A DNA stretch of 64,000 bases from Anaeromassilibacillus senegalensis (GCF_001261775.1 NZ_LN868536.1:62001-126000); one strand, 5' to 3'; shown: positions 18,144 to 28,972, counted from the first letter of the stretch. A program made the numbers and translations. Notes: generated from the sequence alone by a model not told the origin.

Positions 18144-18839
18144 ATGGCGTCTGGCAAAATTCTGGTAGTGGACGACGATCAAAATATCTGCGAGCTGCTG
18201 CGTTTGTATATCGAAAAGGAAGGCTTTGACGTGGTCATTGCCAATGACGGCCGCAAGGCGCTGGAAATGTTTGAGGCGGAGAATCCCGATCTCATCATGC
18301 TGGACATCATGCTGCCGGAGCTGGACGGCTGGCAGGTCTGCCGCGAAATCCGCAAAAAATCGCAGTGCCCGATCATCATGCTGACCGCGAAGGGCGAGGT
18401 CTTTGACAAGGTATTGGGCTTGGAGCTGGGCGCGGACGACTATGTGGTTAAGCCGTTTGAAGCGAAGGAAGTGGTTGCGCGCATCAAGGCGGTGCTGCGC
18501 CGCTTTGGCAAAAGCGATGAGAACCTTGTCAAAGAGGTCAAATACGATAAACTGAGCATTAACCTGACCAACTATGAATTGAAAGTCAACGGCAAGGTGG
18601 TGGATACGCCGCCGAAGGAGATGGAGCTGATCTATCACCTGGCAAGCAATCCGAACCGCGTCTTCACGCGCGATCAGCTGTTGGACGAGGTGTGGGGCTT
18701 TGACTACTACGGCGACAGCCGCACCGTGGACGTGCACGTCAAGCGCCTGCGTGAAAAATTGGAAGGCGTTTCTGACCAGTGGGCCCTGAAAACCGTTTGG
18801 GGCGTCGGTTATAAATTCGAGGTAAAAGACACAAATTAA
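18144..18839 (+). CDS. OmpR/PhoB-family response regulator
   Basis: 231 residues. Receiver domain 1-120 with the acidic pocket at D10-D12, phospho-acceptor Asp54 (LIMLDIMLPE), Thr in MLTAK and Lys in VVKPFE. C-terminal winged helix about 135-228 (GVGYKF near the end). AAGGAGG-type site upstream. It is cotranscribed with a histidine kinase and an HtrA protease, which suggests a cell-envelope stress response similar to CssRS-HtrA. Confidence 0.93.
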   Translation: MASGKILVVDDDQNICELLRLYIEKEGFDVVIANDGRKALEMFEAENPDLIMLDIMLPELDGWQVCREIRKKSQCPIIMLTAKGEVFDKVLGLELGADDYVVKPFEAKEVVARIKAVLRRFGKSDENLVKEVKYDKLSINLTNYELKVNGKVVDTPPKEMELIYHLASNPNRVFTRDQLLDEVWGFDYYGDSRTVDVHVKRLREKLEGVSDQWALKTVWGVGYKFEVKDTN

Positions 18840-18856
18840 GGCTGGAGTAATGCTGC

Positions 18857-20353
18857 ATGCAAAAAACGCTGTTTAAAAAATATCTCCGGGTAACGTCCCT
18901 GATTATTCTGATCAGTTTTTTCCTGCTGGGGCTGGTTATGCTGGTGTTTGTTAAATCGTACTGGCAGGACGAAAAGCTGGATCTGCTCAAGCGCAATGCG
19001 ACAAGCATTGCGGAAATTGCCGCGGGCAGCGCAACCTCTGTAAAAGAAGACAATTATATTTTACTGGACGGCGAAAAGATGCAGGCGTTCATGAACGCGT
19101 TCTCTGCCAACATTGAAGCCGACATCTTTGTGACAAATCGCCAGGGCGACAGCGTCCTGACCGCCTATGGCAGCGGGGGCGCGGTGAACCGCACCAATTT
19201 CAGCGAGAATATGATGGAAAAGGCGCTGCTCGGCCCATACAGCAGTATGGGAGACGGCGACGGGATTTATGACACACCCAATTATATTGTGGGGGTGCCG
19301 GTTCGCGTGGTAAACGGGGACGGAACAAAGTCGACCATTGGCGCGGTCTTCACAGCGTTCAGCGCCCGGTCGTTTAATGCGTACCGCGACGAACTAGTTA
19401 AAATGTTTGCTCTGGCGGCGGTGGCGGCATTCCTCGTGGCGTTCTGCATCAGCTGGCTGTTTTCCTATAAACTGGTGCGCCCGCTGCGCGACATGGCCAT
19501 TGCCGCGCGCAGTTTTGGGCAGGGGAATTTCTCAATCCGCGTGCCTGTGACAAGTCAGGATGAGATCGGACAGCTGGCGGCGGCGTTCAACAATATGGCG
19601 ACGTCCCTTGCGAGCGGCGAAAGTGTGCGCCGCAACTTTATCGCCAATGTCTCTCACGAATTGAAGACGCCGATGACCACCATCGCCGGGTTTATCGATG
19701 GTATCCTGGACGGGACCATTCCGCCGGAAAAACAGAGCTACTATTTAAAAATTGTTTCGCAGGAGGTCAAACGCCTGTCCCGGTTGGTGCGCACAATGCT
19801 GGATTTGTCCCGCATCGACAGCGGCGAGCTGCGGCTCCATCCGGCGCGTTTCGACCTGACGAATACCATCCTGGTGGCGCTGCTCTCGTTTGAAAAGAGC
19901 ATTGAGGACAAAAATATTCAGGTGCTCGGCCTGGAAAATGCCGAGAGCCTGTACGTGGACGGAGACCCGGACATGATCCATCAGGTGGTTTACAACCTGA
20001 TTGAAAACGCCGTCAAGTTTACAAACGAGGGCGGCTATATCCAGTTGATTATCCGTGACCAGCCGAGCTGCGTCTCCGTCGCGGTGAAGAACAGCGGCGC
20101 GGGGATTCCGGCGGACGAAATCGCGCTGATTTTTGACCGGTTCTATAAAACGGACAAATCCCGCAGCCAGGATAAAAACGGCATGGGGCTGGGACTGTAC
20201 ATTGTGAGAACGATCATCAAGCTGCACGGCGGAGAAATCACCGTGCAGAGTGTGGAAAACGAATACTGTCAGTTTGAATTTTGGATTCCAAAGCGGGAAG
20301 AGCCGCCGAAGCCGAAGACCGGCAAAAAAGACAAAGAACTGGCGAAGGAATAA
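18857..20353 (+). CDS. Sensor histidine kinase
   Basis: 498 residues. TM1 at about 12-35, an extracytoplasmic sensor of about 130 residues, TM2 at about 172-195, HAMP about 195-250, HisKA with phospho-acceptor His267 (NVSHELKTP), and HATPase with the N-box NLIENAVKF and GLGLYIV. The G1 box reads KNSGAGI, Asn replacing the common Asp. It ends with a charged Lys/Pro tail. It starts 17 bp after the regulator gene and forms the kinase half of the pair. Confidence 0.92.
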   Translation: MQKTLFKKYLRVTSLIILISFFLLGLVMLVFVKSYWQDEKLDLLKRNATSIAEIAAGSATSVKEDNYILLDGEKMQAFMNAFSANIEADIFVTNRQGDSVLTAYGSGGAVNRTNFSENMMEKALLGPYSSMGDGDGIYDTPNYIVGVPVRVVNGDGTKSTIGAVFTAFSARSFNAYRDELVKMFALAAVAAFLVAFCISWLFSYKLVRPLRDMAIAARSFGQGNFSIRVPVTSQDEIGQLAAAFNNMATSLASGESVRRNFIANVSHELKTPMTTIAGFIDGILDGTIPPEKQSYYLKIVSQEVKRLSRLVRTMLDLSRIDSGELRLHPARFDLTNTILVALLSFEKSIEDKNIQVLGLENAESLYVDGDPDMIHQVVYNLIENAVKFTNEGGYIQLIIRDQPSCVSVAVKNSGAGIPADEIALIFDRFYKTDKSRSQDKNGMGLGLYIVRTIIKLHGGEITVQSVENEYCQFEFWIPKREEPPKPKTGKKDKELAKE

Positions 20354-20367
20354 AGAGGAGGAACACC

Positions 20368-22173
<1,806 letters not shown>

Positions 22174-22188
22174 ATTAGAAAATGAAAC

Positions 22189-22227
22189 AGGGCGCTTCGA
22201 TCATTGACCGAAGTGCCCTATTTCTTT
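22189..22227 (+). terminator. Terminator after the HtrA gene
   Basis: AGGGC-CTTCG pairs with CGAAG-GCCCT, followed by ATTTCTTT. Confidence 0.8.
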
Positions 22228-22250
22228 AGTTAATTTAATGTAAAGATAAA

Positions 22251-22280
22251 AATGAGCCGAACAAATCGTTCAGCTCGTTT
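22251..22280. terminator. Bidirectional terminator of the small RHH gene
   Basis: GAGC-GAAC pairs with GTTC-GCTC, flanked by AAAAA on the left and TTTTT on the right; it sits directly after the minus-strand 55-residue gene. Confidence 0.65.
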
Positions 22281-22448
22281 TTATGGTTCTTCCAGACAAT
22301 GTTCAATCATACTTACGACCACATTATTAAAGCTGGTTTCATGCTCTGTCGCAATTTTTTCCAATTTATCGATTAGCTCTTGAGAAAGATAGAGTGTCTT
22401 ATAACCAGCCTTCACTTTTTTCTTTGTTTCTTTTGGAACAAATGGCAT
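22281..22448 (-). CDS. Small ribbon-helix-helix-like protein, 55 aa
   Basis: The ATG at 22448 follows GGAGGGG on the minus strand; TAA at 22281-22283. The protein reads MPFVPKETKKKVKAGY, then TLYLSQELIDKLEKIA and SFNNVVVSMIEHCLEE. A short beta strand followed by two helices suggests an Arc/CopG-type ribbon-helix-helix DNA-binding fold, with a basic N-terminus. It lies in an AT-rich patch unlike the GC-rich neighbours, divergent from another small gene, and is probably a mobile or plasmid-type regulator. No target is known. Confidence 0.65.
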   Translation of the reverse strand: MPFVPKETKKKVKAGYKTLYLSQELIDKLEKIATEHETSFNNVVVSMIEHCLEEP

Positions 22449-22544
22449 AAGAACCCCTCCTCTCTTTGAAGTCTATTCTAACTTAAATGAAAAAGTTAAA
22501 ATACATGAGAAAATTACAATGTATTAATATATTAGATATTTCTG

Positions 22545-22573
22545 TTGTAATTATTCTTGAAGTTTGTTAGGAT
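22545..22573 (+). promoter_or_regulatory. Promoter of the small Cys-rich gene
   Basis: TTGTAA at 22545-22550 and TAGGAT at 22568-22573, spacer 17 bp. The -35 is part of an ATTACAA (22513-22519)/TTGTAAT (22545-22551) inverted repeat that could be the operator of the divergent regulator. Confidence 0.45.
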
Positions 22574-22596
22574 ATGAATGGGAGGAGGGAATAAAA

Positions 22597-22773
22597 TTGC
22601 TTAGCTGTGAAAATCATTGGTGTATTTATAATGATGAACATTATTGCATGTTTGAGGAAATTGAATTGGACGAGATAGGTTTGTGCAGGAATTGCATTTT
22701 AATTACTATACCGGATGAAATGGAGGAGCAATTTAAAGATGAAGTATTAGAGTATTTTAAATTTCAGGATTAA
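22597..22773 (+). CDS. Small Cys-rich hypothetical protein, 58 aa
   Basis: A TTG start at 22597 is set by GGAGGAGGG 8 bp upstream; a frame extension to 22564 lacks a site. The protein has five cysteines in two clusters, CENHWCIYNDEHYC near the start and CRNC near residue 33, suggesting a small zinc-binding knuckle, and an acidic C-terminal helix. No family is recognised with confidence. The gene is AT-rich, ends in a perfect terminator and faces away from the ribbon-helix-helix-like gene. Confidence 0.65.
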   Translation: MLSCENHWCIYNDEHYCMFEEIELDEIGLCRNCILITIPDEMEEQFKDEVLEYFKFQD

Positions 22774-22778
22774 TAAAT

Positions 22779-22820
22779 AAAACAGTCGTTTGATTGTAGT
22801 ATTATCAAACGACTGTTTTT
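22779..22820. terminator. Perfect terminator of the small Cys-rich gene
   Basis: AAACAGTCGTTTGAT pairs with ATCAAACGACTGTTT (15 bp, no mismatch), followed by a T run. Confidence 0.85.
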
Positions 22821-22849
22821 AATCGATAAAGAATTAATATTAAAGTAAA

Positions 22850-22889
22850 ACCGGCGTTTCCCATGTGCTCTCATGGGAAGCGCCGGTTT
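22850..22889. terminator. Terminator of degV (minus strand)
   Basis: ACCGGCG-TTCCCATG pairs with CATGGGAA-CGCCGGT. Read on the minus strand it follows the degV stop codon, with GTTTTACTTTA behind it. Confidence 0.75.
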
Positions 22890-22894
22890 AATTT

Positions 22895-23770
22895 TTACCG
22901 TTCTTTGCCCAGGAAGAACAGGGCGATGGTGCCGGGGCCGGAGTGCGCGCCGATGACGGGACCGACATAGTTGATTGTGACTGGCTTTTTCACGCCAAGG
23001 CGCTGCCGCACCTGTTCCGCCACATACTGCGCGTCTTCCAGAGAATCACCGTGGCTGATGAAAACCGTCTGGTTCTGCGGGTCGATGGCGAGTTCTTCCA
23101 TGCGGTCGACCAGTGCGTTCAGGGAGGCGCGCCGTCCGCGCGTCTTGCTGACATTGACCAGATGGCCCGCGTTGTCCATATGCATGACGGGCTTGATACT
23201 GAGCATGCTGCCCACCAGCGCGGTGGTGGCGGAGATGCGCCCGCCTCGCTTGAGGAAGTGCAGGTCCTCCACTGTGAACCAGTGGCAGAGGCGCAGTTTA
23301 TTGGATTCCAGCCAGGCGCGGACTTCGTCGATGTTTTTGCCCGCCTCGCGTTCCTGTGCAGCAAGATACACCAGCAGTCCCTGTCCAAGAGAGGCGCAGA
23401 GGGAATCCACCGCGTAGATTTTGCGTTCCGGGTATTTTTTGGAAAGTTCCTCCACCGCGAGAAGCGCAGCGTTGCAGGTGTTGCTCAGCCCGGAGGAAAA
23501 TGCAATGCACAGCACGTCCTGTCCCATCCGGAGCAAAGGCTCCATGGCGGTGGTGAAGGCGTCTACATTGACGGCGGAGGTAGTACAGAGTTCACCCGCG
23601 CGCAAATTGGCGTAGAACTCCTGAAAAGAGAGCTCGTGCTCGTCCAGATAATTGTAGTATTCCTTCCCCTTCATTAAGAAAGCAAGCGGCAAAACGGTGA
23701 GCTCGATTTCTTTTGCCAAATGCACGGGAAGGTCACAGGAGGAATCCGTAACAATTGCAAATGATTTCAT
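22895..23770 (-). CDS. DegV-family fatty acid-binding protein
   Basis: 291 residues from the ATG at 23770 (AAGGAG upstream on the minus strand). Hallmarks: IVTDSSCDLP at the N-terminus, TTSAVN, and IAFSSGLSNTCNAA, with a C-terminal GPVIGAHSGPGTIALFF. DegV/FakB proteins bind a fatty acid and present it to a kinase (FakA) for phospholipid synthesis. No fakA is in the window. Probably monocistronic. Confidence 0.92.
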   Translation of the reverse strand: MKSFAIVTDSSCDLPVHLAKEIELTVLPLAFLMKGKEYYNYLDEHELSFQEFYANLRAGELCTTSAVNVDAFTTAMEPLLRMGQDVLCIAFSSGLSNTCNAALLAVEELSKKYPERKIYAVDSLCASLGQGLLVYLAAQEREAGKNIDEVRAWLESNKLRLCHWFTVEDLHFLKRGGRISATTALVGSMLSIKPVMHMDNAGHLVNVSKTRGRRASLNALVDRMEELAIDPQNQTVFISHGDSLEDAQYVAEQVRQRLGVKKPVTINYVGPVIGAHSGPGTIALFFLGKER

Positions 23771-23972
23771 TGTCAAATCTCCTTGCTGGAAATGATTTCA
23801 GCTTGATGGTCTTAGTTTACCACAGGGAAAAGAAATAAGTAAATAATCAGAAAGAAATATAATGAATAATTGCTCTTTAGATTACAAGAAATAGTTTTGA
23901 ATATTACATGAAAGGCTGAAAAGCGGCAAAAACTTGAAAAATCCCGGTTAAACTGCGTTTGTCCCGGTCAGG

Positions 23973-24746
23973 CTACATTGGTTTTGCCGCCAGATATAAA
24001 TCTATGGTGTCATAAATATGGATTGTTCCGCCCGCTCTGTCAATGGCCTGTTTCATGTCTGTCTCAAAGGCCGGCCGGATTTGTTTTGGTAAAGCCCGGT
24101 GGTCGGAGTAAGTATTGAGCAGTCCAATGTATGCGTCCGATGACAGGGTTCGCGTCCGGCGGTAGAGCTTTGCGGCCCGGTCGACAAACCCGTACTGCCG
24201 TAACTCTTCCAGTCTGTTCTGGCAGTCCATTTCGGAAAATTCGGCGGGCGGATCGTCGTACGGGCGGTATTTTTCATATATTCTGCGGTTTGCCCGGTTT
24301 GATGCATCGTCCAGGCGGTTTACATATGGATGGTTCCAGAACAGGGCGACGGCGCCGCGCGGTTTCAGGAGGGATTTTATTTTGCAATACCCTTCCGATT
24401 TGGGAATCCAGTGAAATGCTGTTGCGGAATACACCAGATCGTATGCTTGCGCGGCTAACTCACACGTTAAAAAATCCGACTGGATCAAATGAAAGTTTTG
24501 GTATTTGGAAAATTTATTTTGCGCAAACGCCGCTAGCCGGTTTCCCAATTCGACGGCTGTAACGTGGCATCCGGCATCCAGAAACGGGAGCGTCGCCTGC
24601 CCGGTGCCGCAGCCAATTTCCAAAACTCTGCCGCCGCGCCGCAGACCGGCGTATGCGATGATTTCCTGATGGAGCTCCGTTGGGTAGGCCGGGCGGTATT
24701 TATCGTATTGTTTCACGTCCTCATTGAATGCCAGACGAAGGTCCAT
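23973..24746 (-). CDS. Class I SAM-dependent methyltransferase
   Basis: 257 residues from the ATG at 24746 (GAGGAAA upstream); longer in-frame extensions have no signals. Motif I is VLEIGCGTGQATLPF, followed by the acidic VELG, then DLVYSATAFHWI and a GAVALFW strand. The N-terminus FNEDVKQYDKYRPAYP is typical of the UbiE/TMT-like small-molecule methyltransferase group. The substrate is unknown. It is the last host-type gene before the phage-derived block. Confidence 0.85.
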   Translation of the reverse strand: MDLRLAFNEDVKQYDKYRPAYPTELHQEIIAYAGLRRGGRVLEIGCGTGQATLPFLDAGCHVTAVELGNRLAAFAQNKFSKYQNFHLIQSDFLTCELAAQAYDLVYSATAFHWIPKSEGYCKIKSLLKPRGAVALFWNHPYVNRLDDASNRANRRIYEKYRPYDDPPAEFSEMDCQNRLEELRQYGFVDRAAKLYRRTRTLSSDAYIGLLNTYSDHRALPKQIRPAFETDMKQAIDRAGGTIHIYDTIDLYLAAKPM

Positions 24747-24828
24747 GGCCGGTTTTCCTCTTTCACTTGCTTTGTTCCCTTTAATGATAGGGCGAAATAG
24801 AAAAATGGTCAAGCACATTGGGATAAAG

Positions 24829-24857
24829 TTGAAGTAAAACAGCTGTTTTTTTGTAAT
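24829..24857 (+). promoter_or_regulatory. Candidate promoter/operator of the phage cassette
   Basis: TTGAAG at 24829-24834 and TGTAAT at 24852-24857, spacer 17 bp. The spacer holds a perfect 14-bp palindrome, AAAACAGCTGTTTT (24836-24849), a likely repressor site. This is the only promoter-like signal I see before the terminase gene. Confidence 0.5.
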
Positions 24858-24917
24858 ATTTGCTGGTTCGGGCAAAAAACGGCGGTTGTGCGCCGGAAAG
24901 CTGAAAGGAGGGATTAT

Positions 24918-25247
24918 TTGGACGTTCAAAAAAACGGCATCAGGAAGAAAAAATCCACGCGCCGGGTGAAAGGCGGATATGAGCTGCTGGCGTTCGGCGG
25001 CATCGAAGACGCGGTGCGGCTGCTGTTTCTCGACCAGCCGGACCCGGCGGAGCTGGCGCATATGAATCTATTTAACGTTGCGGAAATCCGCAGGCCGCCG
25101 TCGGGCGGGATGGAAATTATATTTTACGACCGTATTAAAGCGCTGGAATGCCTGGAACGCATGGAGTCGGAGGCGGGACAGTTTGCGCTGTACGACGCCT
25201 TGCAAGCCGGGGCGGAAGCGCTGAAAAAGGATGAAGGCCATGCTTGA
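24918..25247 (+). CDS. Phage terminase small subunit-like protein
   Basis: 109 residues from a TTG at 24918, set by AAAGGAGGG. Basic N-terminus, then a region reading LFNVAEIRRPPSGGMEIIFYDRIKALECLERM, similar to terminase small subunits of Gram-positive phages. It would recognise phage DNA and load the large subunit. It overlaps the next gene by a few bases. Assignment rests on position and on the short conserved block. Confidence 0.65.
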   Translation: MDVQKNGIRKKKSTRRVKGGYELLAFGGIEDAVRLLFLDQPDPAELAHMNLFNVAEIRRPPSGGMEIIFYDRIKALECLERMESEAGQFALYDALQAGAEALKKDEGHA

Positions 25248-26478
25248 TGCATTTTCAGAAAAACAGTTGCAGGCTATGTGCTGGTGGATGCCGGGCGGGC
25301 CGCACAGCCGCTGTGACGCAATCATTTGTGACGGGGCGGTGCGCAGCGGAAAAACGCTCTGCATGGGCATCGGGTTCGCGGCGTGGGCCTGCGCACGTTT
25401 TGACGGGCGGTCGTTTGCCTTTTGCGGCAGGACGATTCGGTCGCTTAAGCGCAACCTGATTACGACTCTTCTGCCGGTTTTGCAGCAGGCTGGCTTTGCC
25501 TGCGCCATGCGGCAAAGCGAAAACTGTCTGGAGCTTTCGTGCGGCGGGCATCGGAACCGCTTCTATCTGTTCGGCGGAAAGGACGAGGGGTCGTCCGCGC
25601 TGATCCAGGGCGTGACGCTGGCGGGCGTACTGTTTGACGAGGTGGCGTTGATGCCGCGGTCGTTTGTCGAACAGGCGTTGGCGAGGTGTTCCGTGGAAGG
25701 GTCCCGGTTTTGGTTTAACTGCAATCCGGAGCATCCGCAGCATTGGTTTTACCGGGAGTGGATTTTGCAGGCGGGACGGAAAAATGCGTTTTACCTGCAT
25801 TTTACGATGGAGGACAATCCGTCCCTGAGCCGGGAGATGCGGCGGCGCTACGAAACGCTGTACGCGGGTGCGTTCTACGAACGGTTTGTGCTGGGAAAGT
25901 GGACAGCGGCGCAGGGGCTGGTGTATCCGTTCCTGACAGAGGCGATGTTTTGCCCTGTACCGACGGGGCTGGAGGAATACCGCGTATCCTGCGACTACGG
26001 CACGGTAAACCCCGCTTCGTTCGGACTGTGGGGACGCAAAAACGGCGTCTGGTACCGGGTGGACGAGTATTACTTTGACTCCCGCCGCGAGGGCTTGCAG
26101 CGCACGGACGAGGAGCACTATGCGGGGTTGGAGACGCTCTGCGAAGGGCGGGCGGTCTCGTGCGTAATCGTGGACCCCTCCGCGGCGAGCTTTATGGAGA
26201 CCATCCGTCGGCACAATAAGTTCCGGGTGCTTCCGGCGGAGAACGACGTGCTGGATGGAATCCGGCGCGTCAGTGTGGCGCTCAAGCAGGGAGAAGTGCG
26301 TATCTGTGCCAACTGTGCCGACGCGATCCGGGAATTCGGCCTGTACCGCTGGGCGGATGCAGCCGGGAAGGACGCGCCGGTCAAGGAGAACGACCACGCG
26401 ATGGACGATATCCGCTATTTTGTCGCCTCTCTGCCGCGGGAAACGGACGCGTTCTGCGCAATCAGCGTCAAGAGATGA
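25240..26478 (+). CDS. Phage terminase large subunit
   Basis: 412 residues from the ATG at 25240 (AAAAAGG 9 bp upstream; an ATG at 25231 is possible). ATPase: Walker A-like CDGAVRSGKT, Walker B VLFDEVALM, coupling region WFNCNPEHPQHWF. Nuclease: acidic residues in CDYGTVNP and VIVDPSAASF. This is the PBSX/XtmB type of packaging motor that pumps and cuts DNA into procapsids. All motor and nuclease motifs look intact. Confidence 0.9.
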   Translation: MLDAFSEKQLQAMCWWMPGGPHSRCDAIICDGAVRSGKTLCMGIGFAAWACARFDGRSFAFCGRTIRSLKRNLITTLLPVLQQAGFACAMRQSENCLELSCGGHRNRFYLFGGKDEGSSALIQGVTLAGVLFDEVALMPRSFVEQALARCSVEGSRFWFNCNPEHPQHWFYREWILQAGRKNAFYLHFTMEDNPSLSREMRRRYETLYAGAFYERFVLGKWTAAQGLVYPFLTEAMFCPVPTGLEEYRVSCDYGTVNPASFGLWGRKNGVWYRVDEYYFDSRREGLQRTDEEHYAGLETLCEGRAVSCVIVDPSAASFMETIRRHNKFRVLPAENDVLDGIRRVSVALKQGEVRICANCADAIREFGLYRWADAAGKDAPVKENDHAMDDIRYFVASLPRETDAFCAISVKR

Positions 26479-26490
26479 AAGGAAACAAAG

Positions 26491-27648
26491 ATGATTTTTA
26501 AGAAGGAAAACGGGTGGTTCCGAAGGCGCATGGGGCAGGCGGAACGGTTGGCGGTGCAGACGGCGCCCCGTGACCCATTGACGCCATATGCGTGCAGCGC
26601 CCCCGCCGGAGCAGGGGAACGACGTCTGTACACCGCGCTGCGGGAGTCCATCCCCATCATCGACGCGGCGATCGGTAAAATCCTGCGTTTGGTGGGAAGC
26701 TTTACAATCCAATGCGATGATAAAAACGTAGAGTATGAAATGAATCGTTTTTTACAAACAGTAAAGGTCAACGCACTGGAAAACGGCGTACAGAGTTTCC
26801 TGAACACCTATCTTTCCCAGCTGCTGACCTATGGAAACGCGGTGGGGGAAGTTGTGCTCACAGCGGGTGGGGAGATCGGCGCGCTGTACAACGCGTCGCT
26901 GGACGACGTGGAGCTGCGGGAAACCGCGCCGTTGGAATTGTGCATCTGCCGGCGGGAGGCGGGCGGCTGTGTGCCGGTGGCCTACCCGGAACTGGTATTG
27001 GCTTCCGCGCTGGACCCGCCGCCCGGCTGTGCGCGGGGCGTGTCCCTGCTGCACGGGTTGCCGTTTGTCAGCGGGATCCTGATGCAGATTTATCAGACTA
27101 TCGGGACGAACTGGGAACGCGTGGGCAATGTGCGATTTGCCGTGACCTACAAACCGACGGGCGACGCGGCGGACCGCGCCTTTGCGAAGGACCGCGCCAA
27201 ACAGATCGCACAGGAATGGAGCGGCGCCATGCAGAAAAACAGCGTCCGCGACTTTGTGGCGGTGGGCGACGTCAATATTCGGGCGATCGGGTCGGATGTG
27301 CAGATTCTCGACAGCAACGTCCCGGTGCGGCAGATGCTGGAGGAGATTGTGGCCAAGCTGGGGCTGCCGCCGTTCCTGTTGGGCCTGTCCTGGTCTTCAA
27401 CAGAGCGCATGTCCAGCCAGCAGGCGGATATTCTGACCAGCGAGCTGGAAGCCTACCGCAGGGTGCTCAACCCGGTGATTGGGAAAATCTGTTCCCTGTG
27501 GATGCGCCTGCGCGGACTGGAACCGCGGTATACGATCGACTGGAACACCATCACCTTGCAGGATGAGGTGGACATGGCGAACGCGCGCCTGATGAATGCG
27601 CGCGCCTTGCAGATCGAAGAGCAATTGCAGAAGGAGGACGGCGCATGA
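26491..27648 (+). CDS. Phage portal protein
   Basis: 385 residues, AAAGGAAA before the ATG. The order after the terminase, the FLNTYLSQLLTYGNAVGEVV stretch, the mid-protein GTNWERVGNVRFAV segment and the C-terminal LPPFLLGLSWSSTERMSSQQADILTSELEAY match SPP1/PBSX-type portals. It forms the ring at the capsid vertex through which DNA passes. It overlaps the next gene by 4 bp. Confidence 0.85.
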   Translation: MIFKKENGWFRRRMGQAERLAVQTAPRDPLTPYACSAPAGAGERRLYTALRESIPIIDAAIGKILRLVGSFTIQCDDKNVEYEMNRFLQTVKVNALENGVQSFLNTYLSQLLTYGNAVGEVVLTAGGEIGALYNASLDDVELRETAPLELCICRREAGGCVPVAYPELVLASALDPPPGCARGVSLLHGLPFVSGILMQIYQTIGTNWERVGNVRFAVTYKPTGDAADRAFAKDRAKQIAQEWSGAMQKNSVRDFVAVGDVNIRAIGSDVQILDSNVPVRQMLEEIVAKLGLPPFLLGLSWSSTERMSSQQADILTSELEAYRRVLNPVIGKICSLWMRLRGLEPRYTIDWNTITLQDEVDMANARLMNARALQIEEQLQKEDGA

Positions 27649-28616
27649 AAGAGACAGGCGGCGTTATTTTGAAAGGCGGCGCGCTGGCGGCGGACGAGCT
27701 GGAACAGATCAACCGGTATACCCGCAGGCCGTTCCAGGAAGAGGAGCTGTATACCTTTTCCGTGGCGCTCTGCGATAACGAGATAGACCGGGACTGGGAA
27801 CGGTTCACAGTGGGCGCGCTGCATCAGCTGAGCAGTTTGTTTTTGGGGAAAACGGGGATTTTTAATCATAACCCGCAGACGCAAAACCAGGCGGCGCGCA
27901 TTTACGACTGCCGGGTGGAACCGATTCCGGGACGTAAGACCCGCGCGGGCGAAGGTTATCATCGCCTGGTGGCGAAGGCGTACCTGCCGTGCAGCGAAAA
28001 AAACGCGGATCTGATTCTGGAGCTGGAAAGCGGCATCAAGAAAGAGGTCAGTGTGGGCTGTGCGGTGGCAAAGGCGGTGTGTTCTATCTGTGGCGCGGAT
28101 CGCAGGAAGAAGGACTGCGGCCATAAAAAAGGAGAATCGTATGGGGAAGCCGTATGCTGTACGGTGCTGGACGAGCCGACGGACGCCTATGAATGGTCGT
28201 TTGTAGCGGTGCCCGCCCAGCGGGAAGCAGGCGTACTCAAGCAGTACGGTGAGAGGAGGAATCGGAATTTGGAAGATATTTTAAAGAGCCTGGACGGCGA
28301 AGGAGAACTGGTGCTGGATTTTGAGGAGCGCTCCGCACTCCGCCGGGAGGTGCAGCGGCTCTGGGAAGAGGCCGCCTGCGGCAGACAGTACCGTGAAGAT
28401 CTGGAGAAAAGCGTGGTGCGGCTGTGCAGCGTCGCGGAACCGGGATTTCCTGTGCAGGCAATGCAGCGCGCGGCGGAATCCATGAGTCTGGAAGACTTGA
28501 AAGCGTTTGAAAAGGCGTTCCGCGGCAAAGCGGAACAATCGCTGCCGCTTGCACCGCAGCTGGCGGGCGCGCAGAAAAAAGAATCCCCGGCGGAAAACCG
28601 GGCGTTTCAAATTTAA
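27645..28616 (+). CDS. Probable prohead protease/scaffold protein
   Basis: 323 residues. N-terminal half has a GIFNHNPQTQNQAARIYD block, a cysteine cluster CSICGADRRKKDCGH and the EPTDAYEWSFVAVPAQREAGV segment seen in XkdF-like putative prohead proteases of Clostridia phages. The C-terminal 100 residues are charged and helical, like a scaffolding delta domain. Its position between portal and capsid genes supports a role in head assembly. The catalytic residues are not certain. Confidence 0.65.
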   Translation: MKETGGVILKGGALAADELEQINRYTRRPFQEEELYTFSVALCDNEIDRDWERFTVGALHQLSSLFLGKTGIFNHNPQTQNQAARIYDCRVEPIPGRKTRAGEGYHRLVAKAYLPCSEKNADLILELESGIKKEVSVGCAVAKAVCSICGADRRKKDCGHKKGESYGEAVCCTVLDEPTDAYEWSFVAVPAQREAGVLKQYGERRNRNLEDILKSLDGEGELVLDFEERSALRREVQRLWEEAACGRQYREDLEKSVVRLCSVAEPGFPVQAMQRAAESMSLEDLKAFEKAFRGKAEQSLPLAPQLAGAQKKESPAENRAFQI

Positions 28617-28627
28617 GGGAGGTACAT

Positions 28628-28972
28628 ATGAATATTTCTTTGAGAGGGTACGGGGAAAACGTCGCGACGTTTCAGGTCTCCGGCAATGTAACGGCGGGAA
28701 TGCCGGTCAAAATCAGTGCGAACGGGACGGTGTCCCCGTGCGCGGCGAAGGATAAATTCTGCGGCGTGGCGCTTTCCGTGCGCGGCGGCTATGCGGCGGT
28801 TCAGACGGCGGGATATATGCAGGCGCCGTACGCCGGAACAAAACCCACAGTGGGGTATCAGACGATCAACGCGGACGGCACGGGCAAGGTGCAGACAGAG
28901 GCCAGCGGCAGGTTGCTGCTGGTGACGGATGTGGACGATCCCGCGGGCACCTGCGGCATCCTGTTGGCATAA
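28628..28972 (+). CDS. Probable capsid decoration protein
   Basis: 114 residues. Beta-rich, Gly/Ala/Thr-rich sequence (SGNVTAGMPVKISANGTV, DKFCGVALSVRGGYAAVQ) resembling small head-stabilisation proteins encoded just before the major capsid gene. AAGGGAGG precedes the ATG. Confidence 0.65.
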   Translation: MNISLRGYGENVATFQVSGNVTAGMPVKISANGTVSPCAAKDKFCGVALSVRGGYAAVQTAGYMQAPYAGTKPTVGYQTINADGTGKVQTEASGRLLLVTDVDDPAGTCGILLA

